64,000 nucleotides of DNA from Mucilaginibacter phyllosphaerae (GTDB lineage: Bacteria > Bacteroidota > Bacteroidia > Sphingobacteriales > Sphingobacteriaceae), in assembly GCF_004378255.1 (NCBI RefSeq), contig NZ_SNQG01000002.1, positions 124,001-188,000 on the forward strand, in the 5' to 3' direction. The notes beneath the pieces were generated by a model. It saw only the letters and a list, made by a program, of their open reading frames with translations, was not told the DNA's origin and did no database searches. This document shows positions 56,551 to 64,000 of this stretch, one piece after another (the first letter of the stretch is position 1; each line of letters begins with the position of its first letter). A program made the position numbers and the translations under genes.

Positions 56551-56895
56551 ATGAAAAAGCTATTTAAATCAGTTCTGTTTGCGGCATCATTATTTGCAGC
56601 ATCATCGGCTTTCGCACAAACACATAAAGATACTACCCTTGGCCAAAAGATTGGTACAACGGCTAAAAAAGGCTGGAATTCTACCAAAAAAGCAGGCAAG
56701 GCAGTTGGCAATAAAACAGCAGAGCTTGCCTCTAAAGGTGCATCTGCAGTAAGTGACAAAAAATATGATGAAAAAGTAGGCCCGCAAGGCCAAACTATTT
56801 ACATCGATAAAAACTCGTATTACTATTACGTAAACAAAAAAGGCCGCCACATATATGTGCCTAAAGCCAAACTGGTAGATAAGCCGGTAAAATAA
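56551..56895 (+). CDS. Small basic secreted protein
   Basis: 114 residues: signal peptide (FKSVLFAASLFAASSAFAQ), then a Lys-rich segment (GTTAKKGWNSTKKAGKAVGN) and a C-terminal region with YYYYVNKKGRHIYVPKAKLVDK. Exported to the periplasm or beyond; no family recognised. Followed by a strong terminator. Confidence 0.75.
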   Translation: MKKLFKSVLFAASLFAASSAFAQTHKDTTLGQKIGTTAKKGWNSTKKAGKAVGNKTAELASKGASAVSDKKYDEKVGPQGQTIYIDKNSYYYYVNKKGRHIYVPKAKLVDKPVK

Positions 56896-56903
56896 TTGCA
56901 AAT

Positions 56904-56939
56904 AAAAAAAGCATCTGTTACTTGGCAGATGCTTTTTTT
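56904..56939. terminator. Terminator after the basic secreted protein
   Basis: GCATCTG/CAGATGC stem with A run and T run on either side; bidirectional type. Confidence 0.88.
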
Positions 56940-56953
56940 ATTATCTTATCACG

Positions 56954-57271
56954 ATGAAAAAACATGCTTTAACCTTTACATTATTAACCGGGATAGTGAT
57001 GCTTACGGCTTGTGATAAAAAGCAGGTTAACACAAAATTACAGGGAAACTGGGTGTCGAAGGATAAAGAAACCACCTTGAAAATTACGGCTAAAAAATTT
57101 ATAATAGATGGCGATGAGCAAAGCGCCGAAGATTATTTTACTAAGGGCGATACCATTTTCACTTCTTTTGAGGGTAACCAGCCATATACCAAATTTGTGA
57201 TCCAAAAGCTGGATGAACAAAGCCTTAAACTGATATATCCCGATTCTGTTTTGGTAGAATTTATCCGTTAA
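56954..57271 (+). CDS. Small lipocalin-like lipoprotein
   Basis: 105 residues. Lipobox LTAC (Cys about 20), then a beta-rich domain QGNWVSKDKETTLKITAKKFIIDGDEQSAEDYF, short for a lipocalin-like domain. Periplasmic-membrane anchored. Function unknown; likely independent of the basic protein upstream because of the terminator between them. Confidence 0.7.
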   Translation: MKKHALTFTLLTGIVMLTACDKKQVNTKLQGNWVSKDKETTLKITAKKFIIDGDEQSAEDYFTKGDTIFTSFEGNQPYTKFVIQKLDEQSLKLIYPDSVLVEFIR

Positions 57272-57379
57272 AACAAAAACCTCCCGGATGATTAACAAAC
57301 GAGAGGCTTTGTAAACAAAACTAAACTAAAACTATGCTTCCGGTTAACTACTCCGAAAGCCCTTATGAAAACTAACTAA

Positions 57380-59230
57380 CTAAAATCTTCTGCGGCGTTC
57401 CGGGCGCTCTTCGCGTGGTTTGCCAGAGAAATCACGGAAACCGCCGCCGCTGTTACCGCCGCCGCTGCTCCTATCCCTGTTAAAACCACCTTCACGGCGT
57501 CCGCCACCACCACTATTTCTATCGCGGTTGTAACCGCCGCCGCCTTCGCGCCTTTGGTAACCACCTTCACGTCTGTCGCCGCCGCTTCGTGGGCTGCTGG
57601 TGCCTTCGCCAGATACTTCGATCCTAACTTCGCGGCCTTTAAACTCAACGCCTTTAAAGTTATTCATTACCTGTTCAACGTCGCCATTGTTCACTTCAAA
57701 GAAAGAGTAAACACCTTTAACATCAATTTTACCAACGGTACGGCCGCTTATTTTAGAGTTGTTGCAAATGTAACCCAGCAGATCGCCGCGGTTAAACTCA
57801 TCAACACTACCTAAGTTGATAAACAAACGTGTATATTCTGATTTGCCGCCAGAGTCGCGCATGCCGCGTTCGCCTCTTTCGCCATCCCTGCGGAAATCAT
57901 CTGTAGGTGCGTTAAGGTCTGGTGCATTTTTGTAATAATCTAAAAAGCGGTTAAACTCTAATGATGCAAAACGTTTAATTACCTCTTCTTTATCAAGGTC
58001 TTTAAACTCATCCATTATACGCGGGATGTATTGCTCAATCTGCTCATCGTTTACGGTTACATTATGTACTTTATGTACCAATGCAAAAAGTTGTTTCTCG
58101 CAAACGTCAAAACCTGTAGGTATCTCTGCTTTGATGAACTTTTTACCAATAACGCGCTCTATCTGGCGAATTTTACCAAGTTCTTTACTGTTGATGATAG
58201 CGATTGATACACCGGTTTTACCTGCACGGGCTGTACGGCCGCTACGGTGAGTGTAATTCTCGATCTCATCAGGTAACGAGTAGTTAATAACGTGTGTAAC
58301 ATCATTAACATCAATACCACGTGCGGCAACATCGGTAGCAATTAGTAATTGCAGGCTGCGTTCGCGGTAGCGTTTCATTACCTTATCGCGTTGTTGCTGC
58401 GAAAGGTCGCCGTGTAAAGAATCGGCGTTGTAACCGTCTTTGATCAGTGATTCGGCAATTTCCTGAGTCTCTATTTTGGTACGGCAAAATACGATACCGA
58501 AGATCTCGGGGTTGTTATCAACAATGCGTTTAAATGCGGCATATTTATCACGTGCACGAACAACATAGTATTCGTGGTCGATGTTAACGTTGCCGGTGTT
58601 TTTTTCGCCCATGGTTAACTCAAAAGGGTTATCCATGTATTTTTTAGCGATCCTTCTAACCTCAGAAGGCATAGTGGCCGAGAACAGCCATGTTTTTTTC
58701 TCGTCAGGAGTGGTAGATAAAATACTGTCAATGTCTTCCTGGAAGCCCATGTTGAGCATCTCATCAGCCTCATCCAATACTACAAACTTAACCTGCGAAA
58801 AATCGATCGCTTTGCGGTTAATAATGTCAAGCATACGGCCTGGTGTGGCCACAACGATCTGTACGCCACGTTTAATTTGGCGTAATTGATCCTGAATGCT
58901 TGCACCGCCATAAACGGCAACAACATTAACGTTGTTCATTTTTTTGGCGTAGTTCTTAATGTCGTTTGTGATCTGTAAACAAAGTTCACGTGTTGGGCAT
59001 AAAACAAGCGCCTGCGGATGATTTTCTTCGAAATCAAGCAGTTCTAATAGCGGCAGTCCAAAAGCAGCTGTTTTACCGGTCCCTGTTTGGGCTAATCCGA
59101 CAAAATCGTTGCTGCCTGTTAACAATACCGGAATTGACTGTTCCTGGATTGGTGTAGGATTTTCAAATCCTAACTCAGAGATGGCATTAACAATATCATG
59201 ACGGATTCCCAGATTAATAAATGGGTTCAT
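57380..59230 (-). CDS. DEAD-box RNA helicase with DbpA-type RNA-binding domain and RGG tail
   Basis: 616 residues. Motifs in order: AQTGTGKTAAF (I), PTRELCLQI (Ia), TPGRMLDI (Ib), VLDEADEML (II), FSATMP (III), IVFCRTK (IV), ATDVAARGID (V), HRSGRTARAGKTG (VI). Then a linker (FRRDGERGERG), a DbpA-like RNA-binding fold (about 470-545, LFINLGSVDEFNRGDLLGYICNNSKI) and a Gly/Arg-rich tail with repeated GG-RR-EGG-type units to residue 616. CsdA/DeaD-like cold-shock or ribosome-assembly helicase (inference). Confidence 0.94.
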   Translation of the reverse strand: MNPFINLGIRHDIVNAISELGFENPTPIQEQSIPVLLTGSNDFVGLAQTGTGKTAAFGLPLLELLDFEENHPQALVLCPTRELCLQITNDIKNYAKKMNNVNVVAVYGGASIQDQLRQIKRGVQIVVATPGRMLDIINRKAIDFSQVKFVVLDEADEMLNMGFQEDIDSILSTTPDEKKTWLFSATMPSEVRRIAKKYMDNPFELTMGEKNTGNVNIDHEYYVVRARDKYAAFKRIVDNNPEIFGIVFCRTKIETQEIAESLIKDGYNADSLHGDLSQQQRDKVMKRYRERSLQLLIATDVAARGIDVNDVTHVINYSLPDEIENYTHRSGRTARAGKTGVSIAIINSKELGKIRQIERVIGKKFIKAEIPTGFDVCEKQLFALVHKVHNVTVNDEQIEQYIPRIMDEFKDLDKEEVIKRFASLEFNRFLDYYKNAPDLNAPTDDFRRDGERGERGMRDSGGKSEYTRLFINLGSVDEFNRGDLLGYICNNSKISGRTVGKIDVKGVYSFFEVNNGDVEQVMNNFKGVEFKGREVRIEVSGEGTSSPRSGGDRREGGYQRREGGGGYNRDRNSGGGGRREGGFNRDRSSGGGNSGGGFRDFSGKPREERPERRRRF

Positions 59231-59529
59231 GAATTAAAATAACGTATTTGGCTACATCGCCAAATCGGGTGCAAAAGTACAATTAATAATTATAATATCA
59301 AATACTGTTTTATAAATTTTAATAATGACAATTTAACGCCAAGATTTGGCTGTAACAGGCTTAAAATCAAAGCTTTTTTTGCATTATTTCCTTTTAGCAT
59401 AGTGTTAGCAGTACACAATAGTGCTTTTTTTGTCACTTATAAAAAAGAGTCAAATAATGTTAACCACAGTTATGGCAATAGGGCAAACCGGCTACAATCG
59501 CTATATTTAGCAAATAAATCATACACAAT
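59231..59529. other. Divergent intergenic region, 299 bp
   Basis: A+T-rich, between the leftward helicase and the rightward hydrolase. No ORF or RNA gene found. DEAD-box helicase genes often have long, structured cold-responsive leaders; I see no specific motif here. Confidence 0.5.
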
Positions 59530-60405
59530 ATGAAAAAGCTCCTATCTTTTATTACCGCACTTTTATTTTTAACAACCGGGTCGATTTGTTTAGCACAAAA
59601 CTTTCAAAAAGACATGGATACTACCACCTATGGCCGTAATAAAGCTGTTGGTAAGTATGCAGAACTACGCGGAATAAAAATGTATTACGAGGTGTATGGT
59701 AAAGGCGAACCACTGCTGATCATCCATGGCAACGGAGGCTCTATCAATAACTTTATTTATCAGATTCCTTATTTTGCTAAAAAGTATCAGGTGATACTGG
59801 CTGATAGCCGCGCACAGGGGAAAACTGTTGATGGTGCCGATTCGCTGAGTTATGAAATGATAAGCGATGATCTTAACGCCCTGCTTGACCACCTGAAAAT
59901 AAAAAATGCCAACGTTTTAGGCTGGAGCGACGGCGGTATTGAGGGCCTGTTGCTGGCCATGTATCATCCGGATAAGGTGAAGAAGCTGGCCGTAACCGGC
60001 GCTAATTTAAGGCCCGACACCACAGCTGTTGACCCCTTTGTGCAAAAAATGGTATTGGCCGTTAACGTGAAAGGCGCCGACTCACTGAAACGGATGAAAA
60101 ACCCAACGCCTGCAATGAAGAACCAGTTAAAACTGATGCATTTATTATCATACGAGCCCAATATTAAAACCGCCGATCTGAAGAAAATTACCTGCCCAAC
60201 CCTGGTAATTGGCGGCGACCATGATGTAATTACCACGCGCCATACCCTGGAGATATTTGAGGGAATTAAAAATGCTTACCTGTGGATTTTGCCTAATTCG
60301 GGCCATTCTACCCCCATTGTTTATAAGGACCAGTTTAACCAGGTGGTGGGCAATTTTTTTGCCAAGCCTTACCGCAAAATAGAAAAAAGCGGCAGGTTTA
60401 TGTAG
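59530..60405 (+). CDS. Secreted alpha/beta hydrolase
   Basis: 291 residues. Signal peptide ending CLAQ. Oxyanion loop IIHGNGGSINNF, nucleophile elbow GWSDGG (Ser), acid GGDHDVITTRH (Asp) and base NSGHSTP (His): a complete triad. Exported serine hydrolase; esterase, lactonase or peptidase cannot be told apart. Confidence 0.9.
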   Translation: MKKLLSFITALLFLTTGSICLAQNFQKDMDTTTYGRNKAVGKYAELRGIKMYYEVYGKGEPLLIIHGNGGSINNFIYQIPYFAKKYQVILADSRAQGKTVDGADSLSYEMISDDLNALLDHLKIKNANVLGWSDGGIEGLLLAMYHPDKVKKLAVTGANLRPDTTAVDPFVQKMVLAVNVKGADSLKRMKNPTPAMKNQLKLMHLLSYEPNIKTADLKKITCPTLVIGGDHDVITTRHTLEIFEGIKNAYLWILPNSGHSTPIVYKDQFNQVVGNFFAKPYRKIEKSGRFM

Positions 60406-60493
60406 CCCGGTAAATAACCCATTATAATAGGTGTAAACACCCGTTAAAAACCTTTAGGTTATACCAATCTTCGATCATCAGATTTAATCAAGT

Positions 60494-62188
60494 ATGATCA
60501 TGAAGAAAGTTTTATTATTTGCATTGTTTTTTTTAAACGCTTTTGCGCTGTCAGCGCAGGTAAAGCGTGACAGTATATTAAGAAATATTTTATCTGACAG
60601 CAACTATTGCAACTACTTAGATAAAAATTTTAAACAAAAATATAAGCCGGCAGATTCGCTTTATAAAAAATTTAAAGCAATTGAAGATGTAAAAAAGCGT
60701 TTTCACTACACCGATTATCAGTATATCACCACATACTCTATGAACCGCCTGATAAGGCAGGATCTTACTAAAATTACCCTGAATGAAGATGGGATGCCCT
60801 CGGTTGGTAATTATGCAACCATAAAGTATTCTGAAGATAATTCTAAGATTACCTTAAATACATCCTGGTACAATCCTTTTTATAAATCATCAGAGAACGA
60901 CCCGATAAAAAACATCCTGTCAATAAACATCAAGGCAGGAGTTACCGATGGGATAGCATCTTTATTTGCCGATAAAAACCTGAATAGCGGGGTAGGCATC
61001 AAAGCGAAAATGACTTTTTTAACCAGAAACACCTTTTATGAAGGTGCATCTATATATGGTTGTAATACACTTGCGCTTTACAGAACACGCCTGTTGGATA
61101 ATTATAATTTAGAATATCAGAAGTTCTATCTTGACAGTTTGTTACGGATGGAAAAATTTAGAAAGCAGGTTTCGGAACTGAGGCAAACCTTAAGCAAAGA
61201 TCAGCAACGTACTAACGAGGTAGGCAGTACTTTAAATGATTTTAATGAAGCTGATTCGGTTAATTTTAAAAAGAAGTTTGCTGCATTTTCCGGAAAGCGT
61301 TTTGAGGAAGTAAGTAATATTCCGGTAGCTGAAATAAAAAGCAGAATGATTTTATTATTGACAGGCATGACGATACATAATGATTCTACCGGTTTGGCAT
61401 TAACACAAAACAGGCAAGAGTATAATAATTATATGGCAAAAAGCCGTAGCTACAGCAGCGAAGGCATGATAGATGCATACTACAAGCAGCTGCTTGATTT
61501 GGAAACCAGGAATGTAAAATGGAGGCGCTTCTCTATCGAATATTGGAATGTTGACGTCAGCATCAGCGGAGAAAAGTATAATGTGTTTAACAGCTTATTG
61601 CCGGTTAAAGATCAGTTAAGCAAGCAATCTTTCACCAATTGGAGTGTAGGTACATCGTTTAACCGTTTTATGTCAAACAGCAGCAAAGGGCTTGTTAAGA
61701 ATGGATTTTTATATAAAATAGGCTACTCTTTATCAAACAATAACAATTTTATTGGTGCTAAAACCCAATCAATTACCAATACGGTAAATATAGATACCCC
61801 ATCTTTCAGGCGCGAGGTTGTGGATAAGGTTGATGCCTATGCCGGGCCATTTAAAAAGTTTTATGCGCATACGTTAAGTGCCCAGGCAACAAAATATATT
61901 AACGAGAAAAAATCAAATGCGCTATCGCTGTATAGCAGTGTGATATTGAATTTTGATGATCTGAAAAATCCGGTTAAAATAAAAGATAAACCTTATTGGA
62001 CTACCGGTACAGGCTACACACTATCCCTGCTTGATAAGGAAAAGGAGAAAGCTGTAATAAATTTCGAGCTCTATTTTAATTTTTATGATCTGCTTAATTC
62101 GGCAGAAGATAAAGAGACCAGATTTTATCAGCGCAGGGAATTAGGGATAAAAATAGGGGTTCCGTTTAGTAGTATATTTTTAAACTAA
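60494..62188 (+). CDS. Large secreted protein of unknown function
   Basis: 564 residues. Signal peptide ending ALSAQ; ATG 60494 or ATG 60500. The rest is Asn/Lys/Tyr-rich, with alternating beta-like segments (for example YATIKYSEDNSKITLNTSWY; INFELYFNFYDLLN) and a C-terminal aromatic strand, compatible with an outer-membrane barrel. A helical central part spans about 210-330. No family recognised. Followed 13 bp later by a 62-residue gene. Confidence 0.7.
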   Translation: MIMKKVLLFALFFLNAFALSAQVKRDSILRNILSDSNYCNYLDKNFKQKYKPADSLYKKFKAIEDVKKRFHYTDYQYITTYSMNRLIRQDLTKITLNEDGMPSVGNYATIKYSEDNSKITLNTSWYNPFYKSSENDPIKNILSINIKAGVTDGIASLFADKNLNSGVGIKAKMTFLTRNTFYEGASIYGCNTLALYRTRLLDNYNLEYQKFYLDSLLRMEKFRKQVSELRQTLSKDQQRTNEVGSTLNDFNEADSVNFKKKFAAFSGKRFEEVSNIPVAEIKSRMILLLTGMTIHNDSTGLALTQNRQEYNNYMAKSRSYSSEGMIDAYYKQLLDLETRNVKWRRFSIEYWNVDVSISGEKYNVFNSLLPVKDQLSKQSFTNWSVGTSFNRFMSNSSKGLVKNGFLYKIGYSLSNNNNFIGAKTQSITNTVNIDTPSFRREVVDKVDAYAGPFKKFYAHTLSAQATKYINEKKSNALSLYSSVILNFDDLKNPVKIKDKPYWTTGTGYTLSLLDKEKEKAVINFELYFNFYDLLNSAEDKETRFYQRRELGIKIGVPFSSIFLN

Positions 62189-62201
62189 AACTTAAATATT
62201 T

Positions 62202-62390
62202 ATGAAAGATTTTGAAGATAAAGTAGCCGATTTTAAAATCGCAACTACAGGTGCGGCATATTTTACCGATAATTTTACAGGGAATGAATTTTGTGCCAAC
62301 GGGCTTACCAAACAGCAAGCCGATAAATTTGCAGCTGAAAACAACCTGACGCTTGTAAAGTGGAAGCCGGGTGAAAGCTGTGGTCGGTAA
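62202..62390 (+). CDS. Small hypothetical protein downstream of the 564-residue protein
   Basis: 62 residues, MKDFEDKVADFKIATTGAAYFTDNF…NNLTLVKWKPGESCGR, no membrane segment. 13 bp after the preceding stop and in the same direction, so probably co-transcribed. Its stop abuts the DUF4293 stop by zero bases. No family recognised. Confidence 0.65.
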   Translation: MKDFEDKVADFKIATTGAAYFTDNFTGNEFCANGLTKQQADKFAAENNLTLVKWKPGESCGR

Positions 62391-62858
62391 TTACCGCAGC
62401 CTGTCTGCAGATCTTACCAGCTTTTCGTCCCTTTGAATTGCTTTTACGGCAAAAATAATAAGCACGATACTTAACGAGGTTAAGAAAAGGCCGATGCCCA
62501 TGTTTTTATATTCCAGCGTTATTGGGCCAACTACACCCTTTACCGTTTGTGCCATCCAAAAGCTGTAGCCAATTAATACCAGGATAGCCACATAGCTGAT
62601 GGTGATTTGCTGCTTGCGGTTTCTAAACAGAAAAATCAACACCAGGGGTATTAATGCGGCAATAACCGTAACGATAGTTAAAGGCAAAAATGCCTGGATC
62701 TGCCTATCGGTACCGTTCACAATTTCGTAAACACCGGTTACAGAAACGTTTACCAGCTTACCATCCACAAAAATGTTGTGGGCAAGCGGAAAAACAAACA
62801 AGGCGAAAAGCACTAAAGAAGCGAAAAGCAGATATATAGATTGTATTCTTTGCAGCAT
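62391..62858 (-). CDS. DUF4293-family four-helix membrane protein
   Basis: 155 residues with four hydrophobic segments: MLQRIQSIYLLFASLVLFALFVFPL, then LTIVTVIAALIPLVLIFLFRNRKQQI, VAILVLIGYSFWM and FLTSLSIVLIIFAVKAIQRDEKLV. The start motif MLQRIQSIYL and the RNRKQQ turn are typical of DUF4293, found across Bacteroidota, function unknown. Confidence 0.9.
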   Translation of the reverse strand: MLQRIQSIYLLFASLVLFALFVFPLAHNIFVDGKLVNVSVTGVYEIVNGTDRQIQAFLPLTIVTVIAALIPLVLIFLFRNRKQQITISYVAILVLIGYSFWMAQTVKGVVGPITLEYKNMGIGLFLTSLSIVLIIFAVKAIQRDEKLVRSADRLR

Positions 62859-62937
62859 TTTATTTGATTATATGTTGTAAGCAAAGATAGAACGGAATTG
62901 GTAAATCTAAAATCGTAAATGATGTTAACTTTGCGGT

Positions 62938-63699
62938 GTGGCAAACACCCAACGATATTTTATTGAACTGGCTTACGATGGCACCAATTATCACGGCTGG
63001 CAGGCGCAGCCCAATGCGGTAACCGTACAAGCAATTTTAGATAAGGCACTTACCACATTGCTGCGCCAGCCCATAGAAACAGTAGGCTGCGGCAGAACGG
63101 ATACCGGGGTACATGCCAAAGAGTATTTTGCGCATATAGATGTAGAGACCATGGAACATAGACCATGGACCATAGACAAACGTAGTTTAAACGCCCTTTT
63201 ACCGCCCTCAATCGCCATAAAAAGCATTATTGCCACAGATGCCGGTGCTCATGCCCGTTTCGATGCCACCAAGCGCTCATATGAGTATCACATCCACTTT
63301 AATAAAGATCCTTTTTTGAACGGCTACTCGTGGTTGATACGCGACAGGCCGGATTTGGAGGCCATGAACAGGGCGGCGGCGATAGTGATGGAATACACAG
63401 ATTTTAGCTGTTTTAGCAAAAGTAATACGCAGGTTAAAACCAATAATTGTAAAATTGTAAAAGCAGCGTGGATAGAAACAGATAACGGCATCGTTTTCCG
63501 TATCTCGGCAGATAGGTTTTTGCGTAACATGGTGCGCGCTATAGTAGGTACCTTATTGCAGATAGGAAGGGGCGAAATATCACCGGAAGACATCCGCAAG
63601 GTAATAGAAAGCAAAAACCGCAGCAAGGCGGGAATGAGCGTACCGGCTTGCGGCTTATATTTAACAGAGGTGAAATATCCATACCCCCTAACCCCCTAA
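62938..63699 (+). CDS. truA: tRNA pseudouridine(38-40) synthase TruA
   Basis: 253 residues, GTG start giving MANTQRYFIELAYDGTNYHGWQ. Catalytic Asp in VGCGRTDTGVHAKEYFAH; SYEYHI and FLRNMVRAIVGTLLQIGRG follow. Modifies U38-40 in the anticodon stem. The last residues Pro-Leu-Thr-Pro and the stop come from the REP-like element, as in tsaD. Confidence 0.96.
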   Translation: MANTQRYFIELAYDGTNYHGWQAQPNAVTVQAILDKALTTLLRQPIETVGCGRTDTGVHAKEYFAHIDVETMEHRPWTIDKRSLNALLPPSIAIKSIIATDAGAHARFDATKRSYEYHIHFNKDPFLNGYSWLIRDRPDLEAMNRAAAIVMEYTDFSCFSKSNTQVKTNNCKIVKAAWIETDNGIVFRISADRFLRNMVRAIVGTLLQIGRGEISPEDIRKVIESKNRSKAGMSVPACGLYLTEVKYPYPLTP

Positions 63700-63779
63700 A
63701 GGGAAATAAAGTTTAATAGATGGCGAAAGACATAAAAGATAGCAAGTCAACGGTTCCCCCTTCAGGAGGCGGAGGGGGT
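63684..63779. repeat. REP-like element pair at truA end and ABC-transporter start
   Basis: Left arm CCCCCTAACCCCCTAAAGGG (63684-63703) carries the truA stop. A degenerate right arm CCCCCTTCAGGAGGCGGAGG (63756-63775) lies within the next gene, encoding PPSGGGGG. Same design as 39278-39369. Confidence 0.8.
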
Positions 63780-64000
63780 GTAATAACAGGTAAGGCGCTC
63801 GACTGGAAATTAATGGGCAGGGTTATGCACTATGTAAAACCATATAACGGTACATTCATCATAGCTACATTCCTGACTATTTTTTTGGCGGCAGTTGCCA
63901 TTGTACAACCCATACTAATACAGCGTACGCTTGATGTAAACATTTTAGGTAACGATTATAACGGCCTGATATTTATGGTTAGCTTAATGGTGCTGCAGCT
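63720..64000 (+). CDS. ABC transporter permease/ATP-binding protein, 3' end outside window
   Basis: First 93 residues only, starting at ATG 63720: a Gly-rich, REP-derived N-terminus (STVPPSGGGGGVITG), then KALDWKLMGRVMHYVKPYNGTFIIATFLTIFLAAVAIVQPILIQ and the start of the next helix, the pattern of MsbA-like exporter half-transporters. The ATPase domain is beyond the edge. Substrate unknown. Confidence 0.8.
   Translation, partial: MAKDIKDSKSTVPPSGGGGGVITGKALDWKLMGRVMHYVKPYNGTFIIATFLTIFLAAVAIVQPILIQRTLDVNILGNDYNGLIFMVSLMVLQ

Noticed and set aside
57376..57648. 90-residue antisense ORF in the helicase tail
   Set aside because: Ala/Val-rich frame of the G+C-rich RGG coding region; a compositional shadow.

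Overview
The window reads as a chromosomal segment of a Bacteroidota bacterium, most likely family Sphingobacteriaceae (Mucilaginibacter/Pedobacter-like). This is inferred from TonB-dependent receptors with a carboxypeptidase-regulatory-like N-terminus, TlpA/DUF4369 proteins, DUF4293, the rhaT/rhaEW/rhaI/rhaK layout, weak Shine-Dalgarno sequences and frequent lipoproteins. Species cannot be fixed from sequence alone. No rRNA operon, CRISPR array, integrase or transposase is visible.

Layout. 1-4.7 kb: tail of an OmpA-family protein, an amidohydrolase/lactonase, an APC permease and an NHL-repeat lipoprotein. 4.8-13.3 kb: an export locus for disulfide-rich, double-glycine-leader peptides. It holds a C39-like/VKOR/thioredoxin fusion, two Cys-rich precursors with identical leaders, each followed by a hairpin and a TlpA-type thioredoxin, then a C39 peptidase ABC exporter and an HlyD-type adaptor. 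13.3-17.0 kb: a TonB-dependent siderophore-type receptor translationally coupled to a PepSY membrane protein. 17.2-24.4 kb: an L-rhamnose catabolic cluster (transporter, aldolase/dehydrogenase fusion, isomerase, kinase, GntR regulator); a shared 17-bp motif lies in front of both the transporter and the aldolase. 24.4-28.8 kb: DUF808 protein, and an acyltransferase/cupin/carboxymuconolactone-decarboxylase/cyclophilin-like gene set divergent from an AraC regulator.

28.8-30.3 kb is the most unusual stretch. One intact tRNA-Met(CAT) gene sits between three perfect-period 369-bp units, each carrying a small GIY-YIG nuclease ORF that ends inside a D-loop-like sequence of a tRNA relic, and two 108-bp units carrying 5' tRNA relics. 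All five relics replace the 3' side of the anticodon arm and the variable loop with the same 16-nt hairpin.

30.4-48.5 kb is mostly housekeeping: START-like protein, LptF/G permease, RibBA, a TamB-like giant, TsaD, RecA, Nth, an ECF sigma factor, UvrA and aconitase. 48.7-50.4 kb carries an A+T-rich OLD-like ATPase/TOPRIM gene that looks acquired. 50.4-64 kb: PQQ-type sugar dehydrogenase, polysaccharide deacetylase, TolC plus a membrane-fusion protein, GpsA, small secreted proteins, a DEAD-box helicase, an alpha/beta hydrolase, two unrecognised proteins, DUF4293, TruA and the start of an ABC exporter. Two related C-rich REP-like elements lie at the ends of tsaD and truA and supply the stop codons of both genes.
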